The translations under genes were made by a program, and so were the position numbers. From Tridacna crocea (taxonomy: Eukaryota > Mollusca > Bivalvia > Cardiida > Cardiidae), in the NCBI GenBank assembly GCA_943736015.1, contig OX031071.1, forward strand, positions 41,046,619-41,110,618: a DNA stretch of 64,000 nt, in the 5' to 3' direction. A model generated the notes under the pieces. It was given only the letters and a program-made list of their open reading frames with translations. It was not told the origin of the DNA and searched no databases. Shown in pieces: positions 1-11,510 of this stretch. Numbering within the stretch: the first letter of the stretch is position 1; every line of letters begins with the position of its first letter.

Positions 1-244
1 AAGTAATTGTAGGATGTGACTACGTGTGTTCAAAAGATATGAAAGTTAACCATCTCTCACGATGTTTAAGCTGAATGACGTAGACAATTAAGGATGCGTA
101 CATGAGATAAATGTAATGCAGTTTACCATGTGACACAGTATTTTGAGTATTTACCAACACAGGCAGAACAGGTTTTCCATCTGTCATGATACTTTAAGCC
201 TGCTGAAAATTACTCCGGGTTTGTTGACGTAAGGTGGAAGTCGT

Positions 245-480
245 CCAAATTCAGCCTCTGCACCGATATTTTTTTATTGGTTGATTAATTGTATGGTGTT
301 TAACGCCGATTTCAAAATCATTTCACATATCGAGGAGGCCAGTGTACCTATCCATGTTTTCTTGGAGTTTCTCACATAACCATCGTCTAAATATCGTTCA
401 GTGGTGAGAGAGAAATGAATCTTGTTGCAATGACTTTCATTAGATAGGCTGCTTACCAGGTGTCATTCTTACCTAGTCGA
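245..480 (-). mobile_element. SINE-1 remnant (3' part)
   Basis: This is a decayed minus-strand copy of the tRNA-derived SINE best seen at 9696-10021. It shares the tail ATTAATTGTATGGTGTTTAA, the CTATCCATG block and the core GTGAGAGAGAAATGAAT followed by TTGCAATGACT. The tRNA-like head is missing. Confidence 0.55.
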
Positions 481-596
481 TACTTGTAACGCCCAGAAGT
501 AGGCAATAGTAACTAATGAAGTTGTTCAAATGTTAACTATATACCATATAAAAGACTTGAAATTATTGCGACGATGACAATCTGTTATTGTACAGC

Positions 597-807
597 CAGT
601 GTAATGCAGAGAAATGACCCTCCCCTACAAAATGACCCGGGTCATTATTCTACGTAGAGAAATGACCACAGAAGTCATTTTACTACGTAGATCATTATTC
701 GGGTCATTCCTCTACGTAGAGAAATGACAGTTGGATCATTCCTTTACGTAGAGAAATGACCCATGGGTTATTTTGTAGGGGTGGGGTAATTTCTTTGCAT
801 TACACTG
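597..807. mobile_element. Foldback element with ~45-bp inverted ends
   Basis: The ends CAGTGTAATGCAGAGAAATG and the reverse complement of CATTTCTTTGCATTACACTG-like sequence pair over about 45 bp with few mismatches. The interior holds several copies of CTACGTAGAGAAATGAC, each centred on the palindrome TACGTA. The whole 211 bp can fold into nested hairpins. No clear target-site duplication is visible and the superfamily is not assigned. Confidence 0.75.
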
Positions 808-846
808 ACCCAAGTGGATATGTGCTCGAACACATACATCCTTTAA

Positions 847-2089
847 CTAACACCCCAGTTACACAGACTGTCGGGCTTACATCGATTTCAAATCGGTCAT
901 ATTACTTCAAATTTTTTCGCTTTTTTATCGGTTGACATAGGTAACCTTATTTCAAGCTGATTGTGTATCGGCGATAAACAGGTGTGCAATCGGTCTTAAA
1001 AATATTCCATCTTGCGCTGGTAGAGGTCCGATCGGAATCTGACCAGTGCTTAAAGATGTTTTCATCAATTGAAATGCTAAAATGCCATCGGATCTCACCG
1101 CTTGTAAACTGGTGTTCAGTCGGGTATGTCGGTGATCAATCGGTGTTTGACCAGTGTTCAAAGATATTCTGTCGTATGGGATCGGTGGAACATATGTGGT
1201 AATCCGTCGCAGATCGGTGGTATCGGTCTTTAAGAGCTTGCATATCTCTTATCACAAGCTGTTGTCGGTTCTTTCAACTAAAAATGTGTATAAGTGATAA
1301 GAACCGATTAATTTCATGCAGTTCACTGGCTGACGTCATGGAGGATGGAAGAGCAATGGAGCAGTTTGGCCTTCTGCTGCAGCAGGCCCTTCTCAATGTC
1401 AGACAAGCTATTCAGCTAGTCCATGAGCCCATAGGAGACCATAAGCGCCGTCGTAAGAGACAAAGGAGGTGGTGGACTGCCGCCTACACCCCTGCTACCA
1501 CGGCCATAACCGCTTTCCTTCACGATGGAGTCTTCCTGGACTTCCAAAATATTGTTAGAGACAAACATGAGGGTTTTGCCTTTGGCGACGGATTTCTTGG
1601 ATTTACCTTTGACCGACATACTAAGACAAACCGAAACTTGCCACAGAATTGTTACAGAATCAATCAGATATGGCGCTGGTCAATTATTGTGGAAAGTGAA
1701 TTAAAATGCCTGTCACCCATGTAATGTTCAATGTCTCATGGATTCCACAGTTCGATTCTCAGATTTTTACATCCGTGATTAGCAACAGTTCATCGGTGGC
1801 TCTTCGGTGGCTTGTCGATGGCCTATAGGTGATATCGGTGGAAGATAAGTTGTCAATCGGTTATTTTGTAATATTTTCACCGATCGAGAATTTTAAGCAT
1901 GTTTAAAAATCTAAATCGGTAACTTTTTTATCGACGAAATTCATCTTTTCCCGATAGCTTTTGATAGGTTGAAAATAGGTGACCAATATGCGACATCGGA
2001 GGTAAACAAGTTTTCGTCGGTTCCCTCCCGACTTCGGTTAAAAAGACCACCGATTTATCAGCGATAGCTCTGTGTAACCAGGGTGTTAG
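847..2089. mobile_element. Non-autonomous DNA transposon, ~1.24 kb, 21-bp TIRs
   Basis: The left end CTAACACCCCAGTTACACAGA pairs with the right end TCTGTGTAACCAGGGTGTTAG (one gap or mismatch region). The interior is rich in the word ATCGGT in both orientations. A 146-codon reading frame at 1284-1724 holds a basic patch RRRKRQRRWW but matches no transposase I recognise. No transposase catalytic motif is visible, so I treat the element as non-autonomous. Confidence 0.6.
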
Positions 2090-2109
2090 ATAAAGTTTAA
2101 AATGGCGTG

Positions 2110-2330
2110 TAACACCATACCTACGTTCGACAAAAGGAATGTAAGACTTGTCCAAAATGGAAGCAGGACAAGTTAACTGAAGTTCAAAAAGTTTGCAAAA
2201 ATATAAAACATTGTTGAAAAAAGAGAAAATTCGCTTGTTACCAGCAAATTCCTCTTTTTCCCATGACATTCATGATGCACATTGTTTCAGAGTCGTTATA
2301 GTTTTGCATAGATGGTCTCCTATGTATAAC
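2110..2330 (+). mobile_element. HP-A remnant at the left edge of segmental copy A
   Basis: The left-arm words GACTTGTCCAAAATGGAAGC and AAAACATTGTTGAAAAAAGA are followed by the right-arm series TTACCAGCAAATTCCTCTTT and CAGAGTCGT. This is a diverged HP-A element (family described at 3906-4134). Its centre, near 2237, is where homology to segmental copy B begins. Confidence 0.55.
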
Positions 2331-2759
2331 ACAATAATGTCGCGGTACAGGTGGCAGGGCGAAACGTTGATTTGAAAAGTGAAATCGATATTAAGGATTT
2401 GATATCATCTGGGAGTTCATTTTGCGGTATGAACGAGTCTCACTGTTCTCTGCTTGTAAACACTCTGATTCAGTTTAGTGTAACAGAATCAAAGTATTGA
2501 AAGGACTGAAAGCACTGACAGACTAGCGAATTTGAAACTATTAAGTGGCTATAATAAATGCATGTAAATCTTTGTTGATTTATACTAGACTGAAGAAATA
2601 TTGTCATGTTTGGTTTCTGGGTCCGTTCCAGGTCCATCGGTTCGTTCTGGTTATTAAATCTAGTCCGGTTCAATTCTAATGCAGTTCAATCCATTGATTT
2701 TACCCAACGCTCTTGACTATTTTCTTCTCGAAACAGGGAATATTATGAAAAACTTCAAC

Positions 2760-3330
2760 TTAAAGGTGGTCCTTCAGATTCTGGAGCGACAGTTTACAAA
2801 GGTACAAAAAAATCATCCTTATACTCCCAAAGCCTTGTAATTTTCTTTCATAAAACCCCAGCAGTCGAAAACCATCTGACAACAAGAGAAATTAGAGATT
2901 CACTACAGCCCAGGTCAAATTAGAGATTCACTACAGCCCAGGTTGACACCGACGGGAAACACGATCTATTTTTATATGAGCAACTCGCTCATTAATAAAC
3001 CGGAAATGCACACACGAAGCTTCAAACACAGCTTCCGAAGAAGACATTATGGAAAATATCTACAGGTTTGTTATGTTATGGAATTTAAGCGTCGTTAGTC
3101 ACATGCCAGTCACTTAACATTCCCACAATGCTTTTTTTTTCTTGGCGTGAACTAAAAATAGCTTAAGGGGCTTCGTAGCCTTGTAAGGGGATACCACCAT
3201 TTTTTTTTTTTTTTATGATTCTTAATCATTTGATGATTTGTACTGTTTTTTTCATATAAATTTCAGTGGTATACGTATTTTTTTTTTTTTAATTTGGTGT
3301 GATGTGAAAAATCTAAATACATACCTTTAA
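2760..3330 (+). mobile_element. Family B TTAA element (AGGTGG ends)
   Basis: The element is bounded by TTAAAGGTGG on the left and ATACCTTTAA on the right, i.e. short AGGTGG inverted ends inside TTAA. It has no coding capacity. It matches 23236-23791, 47621-48168 and the partial copy 28335-28535. A ~28-bp tandem duplication near 2890-2942 is private to this copy. Confidence 0.8.
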
Positions 3331-3905
3331 AACAGGTTGTTTTGTTGAGATGAAATCTTCTGCCTAAAAAGACATCTTTAGATAGAAACAAATAAGAGGT
3401 AAATTGTGTTTTGCATGTACACCTGACCTTTTAGTTATCTGCATAGCATAGCATTTGAAAAGATAAAACAAAATTTAATATGATTGTCTGTGGCCTATGA
3501 CAAATAAAATAAATATGAAGTTTGATAAAATTTTGTCCAATAATTAAAGAGATATCAGTCCATAATGGAAATATACATCAAGCCCCCTTTTCCGATGACA
3601 CGGCATCAAATGAAAAAAGAATCTTTATCGGTGGACTATCGTAAGAAATACATGAATGATGTTTCAACAATTTTCATCAAGTATTTTAAAAGATGTCTGT
3701 CTGAAAAGAGGAGCAGACAGGCAGTGTAGAACAAGATCATGCTACACAGTCTGTACAATCTGATCTTGGATCTATACTAACCGATAATGGGATTTTTTTT
3801 AAAAATATAACTTTGAATAACAATACTCAGTTTTTCACCATCCGCCAGTAAGTTTTATTGAACTTTTTTTAGCAGGTTGAGGATTAACTTGGATTATACA
3901 GTCAA

Positions 3906-4134
3906 TTAACTCGTTACCACACCGCAAAATTTTAGACCTATCCAAATTGAAAGCATTTGCAGATGGCAATTTCAAAGTGGTCAATTGGTGCAACTTTGCG
4001 TTGATAGGGTAGAAAACCTTGTGGGAAAAGGAGAAAAAGCTGGTTACTAGCATTTTCTCCTTTTCCGAGAATGTTTGCAAAAGGCTTCGTCCTCATGGGT
4101 GTTAAAAGTTGTCATTATGTGGTGCAATAGTTAA
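3906..4134 (+). mobile_element. HP-A hairpin element (family described here)
   Basis: HP-A elements are ~225 bp. The long left arm (~145 bp) starts TTAACCCTTTACCAAACGAC and carries GCATTTGCAGACGAC. The short right arm (~85 bp) ends GTGTGGTAAAGGGTTAA. Between them lies a near-perfect palindrome built on GGGAAAAGGAGAAAATGCTG and its complement, arms ~30 nt. Terminal CCYT bordered by TTAA on both sides resembles piggyBac-type MITEs. No copy codes for protein; open frames reading MWEKEKMLVTSIFSFSH are hairpin translations. This copy has both TTAA ends and a slightly mismatched stem. Confidence 0.85.
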
Positions 4135-4138
4135 GTAT

Positions 4139-4370
4139 TTAACTCTTTACAATACGAAACATTTTACGTCCCTCCACATAAAATGCTATTCCAGACGATA
4201 AAGTTAAATGTGAATAAATTGATGAAAATATATTCTAAAAGGGTTGAAAACAACATGAGAAAAGGGAAAAATGCTTGCAACCAACATTTTCTTTTTTCTT
4301 TTCCCGCATTGTTTTCAAAGGGCTTCTTCCCAACTTATGTGACACTCGGGATTGTGTGGTAAAAGGTTAA
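4139..4370 (+). mobile_element. HP-A, second of a head-to-tail pair
   Basis: This copy starts four bases after the previous one ends. Its stem has diverged (AGGGAAAAATGCTTGCAACC...) but the TTAACTCTTTAC start and the GTGTGGTAAAAGGTTAA end remain. Confidence 0.75.
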
Positions 4371-5228
4371 TAACAAAACGTTAAACAACAGTTTAACGTA
4401 TCAGTTTTGCATTCACAATGATCTTAATAATGAATGACTGGAGGAATGAGAAGGGTTCCCTGGCCAGTGAGGATTTGTGTAGCTGGGATTTGCTACAAGT
4501 CACCTGAGCGTATCATTTTCAGATCCATTCATACTTTTATGTACTCCGGAGTAGGAATTAGTGATATGAGCCTGATTTGCATATAGGTCACTTAATTTAC
4601 ATATAAGCATTTAAGCATCATGTACCTTATCAATGACATATTGTACAGTCCATTGTTTTGAAAGTGGACAAGTTCAATTTGGGATGTTAGAGATTCTGCG
4701 CTTTAAGTCAAAGTTGTCATAATGAACATTCCTAACAGTAAGGTGTTATTTTTCTGTGAAACAGAATTTTGCAGCTGTGTTTGTTTTTTCTTTATATTGA
4801 GTCTGGCTCAAACTGGATGCCTATAGACTAGCTTCGCTAGTCTGAAAATTAAGGATGGGTTATAAGATGAGAAAAGGTAACGCTGTACCTGTAATAGAAG
4901 ATACGGGAGTTTTCGTCCCGCCCAAATACCCTTCTTGCATAACCAAATTCTAACTTACAAAACCTACTTTCTCCAATTACACTGATCACGTGGCACAGTT
5001 TATAAAACAAACTGGCTTTTATCCTTTTATGGTGCAACTGTTTGCATCCCAAGGCTATTTGTGACACGTGAAGACCCAATCATGCAGGCAGTGAAGCTAT
5101 AAATCAAACTGCACAGAACATATAGTGTGATCTTTGATTTACTCTGACGATGCTATTTTTGTGCGATATTTTAGAGAAGTACTAGTATTGTTTGCATTTT
5201 TTTTCTTTAGTTTTAAAGTGCCTTTGGT

Positions 5229-5866
5229 TTAACTCTTTACCAAACGACAAAATTTTACATTTACCCAAATTGAAAACATTTGTAGATGACAGCCCAAAGA
5301 TAAGTTAAATGGTAAAATTTACCCTTAATGGAGGATGAAAGTATTATGGAGAAAGGAGAAAATGCTGATTACCAGCATTTTCTCCTTTTCTCATAATGTA
5401 TTCTAAAACCTTCTTCCTCTGCGTCGCATCTTCGCAAGCCAAGGCTGACGATTCATTACATTACTCTACCATTGGCGGATCGAGCTTTATTTTTACATTC
5501 ACCCGATAGGCTTTTTCATTGGATGCAACCAGGTCTAGCTGCAACGAATGAAATCACTCGTAGCATTTCATCTTTGATAAAAATAGAACAAGGTCGCTAC
5601 CTTTCGAATAGTAGGTAAACATGGAAACCTACGTAGATGTCTGCTTATCGCTTCATGTGTATTCGTAAGCGGTTTATAAAACGATATTTCATTTGCTTTT
5701 AGAAATATGATGTAAAGGTGGGTAATAACCAACATCCAATAGAGGGCGCATCGCAGGAATCTCGAAATCGGGCTCAATCAGCCAAGGTAAGATCCACGTA
5801 GTGATCGTAACCTTGGCTCGCGAAGATGCGGCGTCGTTAAAAGTCAGGGTTGGGCTGTAAAGGAAT
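5229..5866 (+). mobile_element. HP-A interrupted by a second element
   Basis: The left arm and stem (5229-5424) and the right end (5830-5866, CGTTAAAAGTCAGGGTTGGG) are separated by the nested element 5425-5829. The counterpart in copy B, 9355-9565, is uninterrupted, so HP-A predates the segmental duplication and the nested element postdates it. Confidence 0.75.
5425..5829. mobile_element. Nested ~405-bp element with 20-bp TIRs
   Basis: The left end GCATCTTCGCAAGCCAAGG is the inverted match of the right end CCTTGGCTCGCGAAGATGC. It sits inside HP-A 5229-5866. Flanking GCGTC occurs on both sides and may be the target duplication. Copy B near 9510-9530 has the empty site. Confidence 0.75.
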
Positions 5867-6261
5867 AAAAAAAAGAACATGAATGGATAGGAGAGAATGC
5901 TGTTATCAGAATATCAACTTTTACAACAATGTTGTTTACATATTCATTGGCAAGCTCATCATTTGAACAACAATTGTCGTCTGTATATACTTTGAACAAA
6001 TCACAATCACCTTCATTTGGTATAGAATCATCAAGGGTCATTTTTTAACTCTACCAAACAACAAAATTGTAACTTTGCCTTATTTTGCCAAGATATACGC
6101 CCCCATTCATGATTTTTAATTCTTGTTGGGGAGTGTTGGCCCCTACCTTGGATAGAACTGTCCCCATAAAAACCAGTTGAAAGGGAAACTCACCCACCCT
6201 TTTGAAGGGAAATACGAGCGAATACTTGTAACCCCAAGTACCATCTACATCAAACGGCGGC

Positions 6262-6482
6262 TTAACCTTTAACCACACAGTAAAATTTTAGACCTATCCA
6301 AATTGAAAGCATTTGCAGACGACAATTTCTGTGTGGCTCAAATGGTGCAAAACTGTTTACTGATAGGGTAGAAAACATTGTGGGAAAATGAGAAAATGCT
6401 GGTTACCAGCATTTTCTCCTTTTGCCAAAATGTTTTCAAAAGGCTTCTTTCCAAGGGTCGTCATTGTGTGGGAATAGGTTAA
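6262..6482 (+). mobile_element. HP-A, private to segmental copy A
   Basis: TTAA stands at both ends (GGCTTAACC at the left, AGGTTAAAG at the right). The paralogous site in copy B, near 10283-10297, lacks the element and reads CCTGAAGACGAC against AAAGAGGAC here. That fits insertion into one TTAA that became two. Confidence 0.85.
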
Positions 6483-7786
6483 AGAGGACTTTATAGATCA
6501 AATTTAAAATGTTGGTAACGTGCAGTCATGTTTACACTGGAACTATCTTATGAAACATTGCGGCAAGAAAAGCTTTACTTACAATGTTAAGATCTTTTAG
6601 CTAGACATGTTTGTTTAATGTATCTATCGCATGGCATATATAGATATAAAAAAAAATGTAATTAAAAAAGAACAAACTAAAGACTTTCAATTGTGTTACG
6701 TCTTCTGACTCACTCTGCTGTAAACAAAACTTGCTCTTACAGTCCACAAAAACTGAGGCGGCTTTTGTTCTTTGTTTTTTTTTTAATCATGAAGGCTCTT
6801 CTAGATAATCTGGCAACATAGATCAAGATCAGATTTAGCTTTAATGGCTAAAACATATTCTAAACTCAGGTTGAGTTTTGCTGTATATGCTTGAGTAAAC
6901 AGGCAACCAGTATTGATTAAAGATCAGATTGTGTGTTACAGGTATGTGATGTCTGATCTTGGTCCATGTCATCAGCCAAAAAATATGTTATTTCTTCATT
7001 TCGCTGGAAAGGGTTAAACAGAGAAAGCAAGAATGGATGTCAACAAAACATTGCATCAGACAACCAAAATGCACAAACATACCATTTATTTCCTAAAAGG
7101 TCAAGGTTTCGCTGTTTTCTTGCCATGGGAGTATTAGAGTAAGTTGAAATGTTTTGTATTGTTTTAAGTACAAGATGAATGTTTTTAAGAAAAGACCAAT
7201 ATATAAAGGTGAAAGGAAACGTGAAGAAAATAGCCAAAATATAGTAGTTAACAGAAAAATAAATTAACAATTTATTGCTGCATATATACAGTATGCAGGT
7301 ATCAACAAAGGCTTCGGTTGACCAACTTTAGATTTAGAAATCCCCGCTTTATTTTCTGTCATATCTGTGCCGCGTGATCATGACAAAAAAGGAGAAATTA
7401 AGTCAAACGTTGTATAACTCGATTACAAGAAATGAAACATGATCTAATTGAAAACAGGTTTTCAGGAATAGTGACATTTTATCTCCATTATAGTTGTGTT
7501 CTCTTACATAACCCAAAGAAGGTCAGACATGATTCAGTGCTGTTCAGCAATGGGTGTAGATTCAGATCAGACTGGCTAATGGTTCAGGTGCCTGTTTTTC
7601 TGTCTCTTTGTCATCAATTACTACATACTACAAATAAATTATACCAAGCACTTCATCAATTAGCTGTGGATCTATAACTGAATTATGAGGCAGACTCGTC
7701 CTTTGACATGCGTAAAATTGGCTAATAGCAAACAACTTCGATTCAGGTCAGCCTGCGCGGATTTAGGTCGAAACTTCTTGTATAAG

Positions 7787-8028
7787 CATAAATTCTTTAC
7801 TAAACAACAACATTATAGACTATTCCAAAGTTCAAAACATTTGCGGACGGAAAAAATAAAGGTAACTCAAACGCTGAATCTTGTTTTGGGAAGGGTAGGA
7901 AATATTGTTAGAGAAGGAAAAAAATATACTGGTAAGCAGCATTTTCTCCTTTTCCCACAATGTTTTCCAAAGGCCTGTTCTTCAAAGTTGTGAAGAAAAC
8001 TCAAAACTCGGGATCGTTTAGGAAAGAG
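7787..8028 (+). mobile_element. HP-A, degraded, shared with copy B
   Basis: A left-end-like CTTTACTAAACAACAACATT is followed by a damaged stem (GTTAGAGAAGGAAAAAAATA) and an intact right stem arm. Its counterpart is 13470-13697, so it predates the duplication. Confidence 0.7.
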
Positions 8029-8067
8029 CTAAGCCACCTTTTCACAGAGCACGGCTCCGTATGTTCA

Positions 8068-8296
8068 TTAACCCTTTCCCAAACGAGAAATTTTTAGACT
8101 AGACAAAATTGAAAGCATTTGCAGACGACAATTCAACTCTTGCTGAAAAGATGATTTCTGTCTATGATAAGGTAGAAAACATTGTGGGAAAAGGAGAAAA
8201 TGCTGGTCACCAGCATTTTCTCCTTTTACCACAATATTTTCAAAAGGCTACTATTCTAGATCCGTAAAAACCAGGGATTGTTTGGGAAAGGGTTCA
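8068..8296 (+). mobile_element. HP-A, shared with copy B
   Basis: The left TTAA is intact; the right TTAA has changed to TTCA. The counterpart at 13731-13958 has its own changed right end, so it was present before the duplication. Confidence 0.8.
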
Positions 8297-9354
8297 ATTT
8301 CACTACAGCTCATTGTGATCAGTATTATCAAGTTCCTGAACTAAATGAAATGCAATTTTAGGTCTGGTTTAGTCAGATTAGAAATCAACGTGGCGTATGA
8401 TAAACAGTGCTTAGAGTCCCCTTGGCGTGTGATATTCGCAGAGTTTCTGGTAAAATAGAATAAAAGACCACGTGTGTACTGCAACGGCATAATGATATCG
8501 TACCAATGTACATATTGAAACCAGGGAAGACATCAACAAACGAGTTGTAGCAGTGATATAACCATAATATAGCTGAAAGCGGAATAAAACCTTATATTGA
8601 AACTAGGTAAAGCCTTTTTTTTTTTCTTTATAAATCTTCCCCGGGCCTTAAAGGAATATCTATTATTACTGGTCGTAAATTAGATGTAAAAAATAAAGTC
8701 AGGTGCATGTATATCAACTTTCAATTATATTGTTGCAGTGCTCTCTCAAAAATCCACGTGACTGTTTGACGCATGTTACCAGCAAATTTCCCTTTTGCCA
8801 CTACATAAATTTTAACTACTTCAGTTTTAGAGTCGTTTGCATTGTGTGATCAAGTATTAAGGGACATCAGTATTGTAAGGAACAGTCAACTTGTCATCTG
8901 CGGTATTAACGAGTCTAGTTTTTCTCTTCTTTTAAAGACTCTGATTTAGTTTAGTACAACATTTAAAATAAAGATGGGTTTATAAGATGAGATAAGCTAA
9001 CATCGTACCTGTAATAGGATTCGGATACGGGGAATTTTGTTCTTTTCAGGTCGACGACCACAGGCCAAACATTTTTTCAGTCAATTGTGAGAAAAGATTT
9101 TGCATCATTTTCAACATCTTTCACAAAGTTTTTTGTCTTATACATTTTGACAAAAAGAGTTGGTTTTTTTTTGTATCTTTCTTTTTTTTTGAAACCCGTG
9201 AAATTCAATTATGCAGGCACAAATCAAACACAGAACATGCAATCTGATCTTGGATCTACACAGGAGATGCTAGTTTTACATGTAAGATATTCCAAATGAA
9301 ATTGTCTTTGGTATTACAATAGTTTGACTTTTTTTAATATTAAAGTACCTTTGG

Positions 9355-9565
9355 CTTATTTCTTTACCAAACTACAAAATTTTACATTTGTCCAAATAGA
9401 AAACATTTGCAAACGACAACCAAAAGATGGATGAAATGGTGAGATTAAACCTATATGGGGGAAGAGAGTATTATGTGGAAAGGTAACCAGCATTTTCTCA
9501 TAATGTTTTCTGAGGCGTTATTCGTCGACGTCGTGAAAAGTCAGAGTTGTGTTGTAAAGGTATCA
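9355..9565 (+). mobile_element. HP-A, degraded, shared with copy A
   Basis: This is the counterpart of 5229-5866. It starts CTTTACCAAACTACAAAATT and ends GTTGTAAAGG. Part of the stem is deleted. Confidence 0.65.
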
Positions 9566-9695
9566 AAGATTTTAAGAATATGATGGGATGAGAGAGAATG
9601 CTGTTATCAGATTTTTCTACTTTTCCAACAATGTTGTTTATTCATTCATTGGCAAGCTTCATCATTTAAGCAACATTGTCGTCTTTATTTGCTGC

Positions 9696-10021
9696 AGATC
9701 CCCGCTAGCTCAGTCGGTAGCGTGCTGGACTTGAGAACAGGGTGTCCTGGGTTCGATCCCTGGCTCGGCCAATTTCTTTCTGAGGATTGATTATAGTCAT
9801 TCCGACAGGATTCAGTCCTCTCCCACCGCTGACCATTGTTTCGACGATAGGTACGTGGAAAATCAGCCAGTGGCTTAGAAATAAAATTGTGCAGAGTATT
9901 GGTAAAAAAAGACTCCAAGAAGCATGGATAGGTGCGCTGGCCGCCTCGCGATATAAATGAAATAATCTTGCAAACGGTGTTAAACACCATACAACAACAA
10001 CAATAACAACTACAACAACTG
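9696..10021 (+). mobile_element. SINE-1, tRNA-derived, full length with TSD
   Basis: The tRNA-like head carries an A box (TAGCTCAGTCGGTAGCG) and a B box (GGTTCGATCCC). A conserved core follows (GGATTCAGTCCTCTCCCACC and its surroundings), then a 3' part with GCATGGATAGGTGCGCTGG and a CAACAACAACAATAAC tail. TATTTGCTGC (9686-9695) and TATTTGCTAC (10022-10031) flank it as a 10-bp target-site duplication. Copy A near 5985-5995 is the empty site. It is not a working tRNA gene, because no 3' acceptor-stem partner follows the head. Confidence 0.9.
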
Positions 10022-10512
10022 TATTTGCTACGAGCAAATCAAAACCTCTGTTATTTGGTAAAGAGTGAAGGGTTATATAACGCTACCAAACAACAAATTT
10101 GTAGTCCTGCCTTATTGGGGCCAAGATATTGGCCCTCATTTATGATGTCTGTTCGTGTTGGGCAGTGTTGGCCCCTAGCTTGAATGGAGCTGTCCCCATA
10201 AAAATCAGCCAGGAGGAAATTGCACCCTGTCACTCTTTGAAGGGAAATCCGTGGGAATACTTGTGACTCCGTGTATATAAATATCAAACGACAGCCTGAA
10301 GACGACTTGATAAATCACATTTAAAATGTTCAACGTGCAGTCTTGTCTTGGATCGACACTGGCACTATATTGTGAAACATTACGGCTACGTAAACATTCT
10401 TTATTTACAATGTTAGGATATTTTGTCTGAAGATATCCATTTGATGTATCTGTCTAATGCTACATATAGATATAACAAAATATCTGGTAATTCAAAGAAC
10501 AAAACAAGGCTT

Positions 10513-10725
10513 TTAACCCTTATCCTGCTAAATTACTAAAATGCAAATTTTCAATTCGATAGTAAAAAGCCCAAAATTGTTGTTTCAACGATATGCTTTA
10601 GGGAATAAAATCTCCAGATCGGACAGCATAGATCCAAGATCAGACTGCACGTTCTGTGCAGTCTGATCTTGATCTACGCTGTCCGCAAAACATCTTGGAG
10701 TCGCGATAAGCAGCCAAAGGGTTAA
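10513..10725 (+). mobile_element. Family C TTAA hairpin element
   Basis: It is bounded by TTAACCCTTATCCTGCTAAA and CAGCCAAAGGGTTAA. The interior palindrome GATCAGACTGCACG...GTGCAGTCTGATC is extended by TAGATC/GATCTA words. Copy A at 6687-6690 has the empty site (TCAA). Family C resembles HP-A only in size, TTAA borders and a central hairpin; the sequences differ. Confidence 0.8.
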
Positions 10726-10754
10726 TAGTGTTACGTCTTCCGACTCGTTCTGAT

Positions 10755-10971
10755 TTAACCTTTTCCCAAACAATCCCTGGTTTTTACCGGTCTGGAATAG
10801 TAGCCTTTTGGAAACATTGTGGGAAAAGGTTACCAGCATTTTCTCCTTTTCCCACAATGTTTTCTACCCTATCATAGACAGAAATAATTTTTTCAGCAAC
10901 AATTGAATTGTCGTCTGCAAATGGTTTCAATTTGGTCTAGTCCAAAAGTTTGTCGTTTGGGAAAGGGTTAA
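10755..10971 (-). mobile_element. HP-A, private to copy B
   Basis: TTAA stands at both ends. Copy A near 6718-6724 (CTGCTGTAAACAAAAC) is the empty site. About six bases of one stem arm (GAGAAAATGCTG) are missing, which leaves the hairpin unequal. Confidence 0.85.
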
Positions 10972-11510
10972 ACAAAACCAACTCTTACAATCCAGCAAAG
11001 CTGAGGCAGCTTTGGCTCTTTTATTTCTTCTTTTTATCTTCGAGGCTCGTCTAGGTAATCTGGCTGCATAGATCAAGATCAGACAAAACTTTAATAGCTA
11101 AAACATAACATTTTGAAACTCAGGTTGAGTTTTACCGTGTACGTTTGAGTAAACAGGCGACCAGTATTGATTAAAGATCAGATTGCATGTTATAGGTATG
11201 TGGTGTCTAATCTTGGTCCATGTCATCAGCAAAAAAAAAAATTTTTTTCTACATTTCGCTGGAAAGAGTTAAACAGAGAAAGCAAGAATGGATGTCAACA
11301 AGTCATTGCATTAGACAACTAAAATGTACAAAAATACCATATATTTTCTAAAAGGTCGAGGTTTCTCTGTTTTCTTGCAATGGCAGTATCAGAGTTAAGT
11401 TGAAATGTTTTGTTTTAAGTACAAGACGAATGTTTTAAAGAATTGACTAATATATAGAGGTGAAAGGAAACGTGAGGAAAATAGCCAAAATATAGCAGTT
11501 AATAGAAAAA

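Larger units (their letters stand above)
2237..8782. repeat. Segmental tandem duplication, copy A
   Basis: Copy A aligns in the same order and orientation with 8783-14437. Matched blocks include 4850-5230 with 8970-9360, 5830-6260 with 9520-10285, 6490-7260 with 10305-11505 and 7270-8782 with 12927-14437. Both copies end in GACTGTTTGACGCATGT. Private insertions in copy A are the block ~2500-4840, the nested element 5425-5829 and HP-A 6262-6482. Divergence by eye is roughly 10-15 percent outside insertions, so the duplication is not recent. Confidence 0.85.

Noticed and set aside
9696-9775. tRNA gene
   Set aside because: A and B boxes are present, but the sequence continues into a SINE body with tail and target-site duplication.
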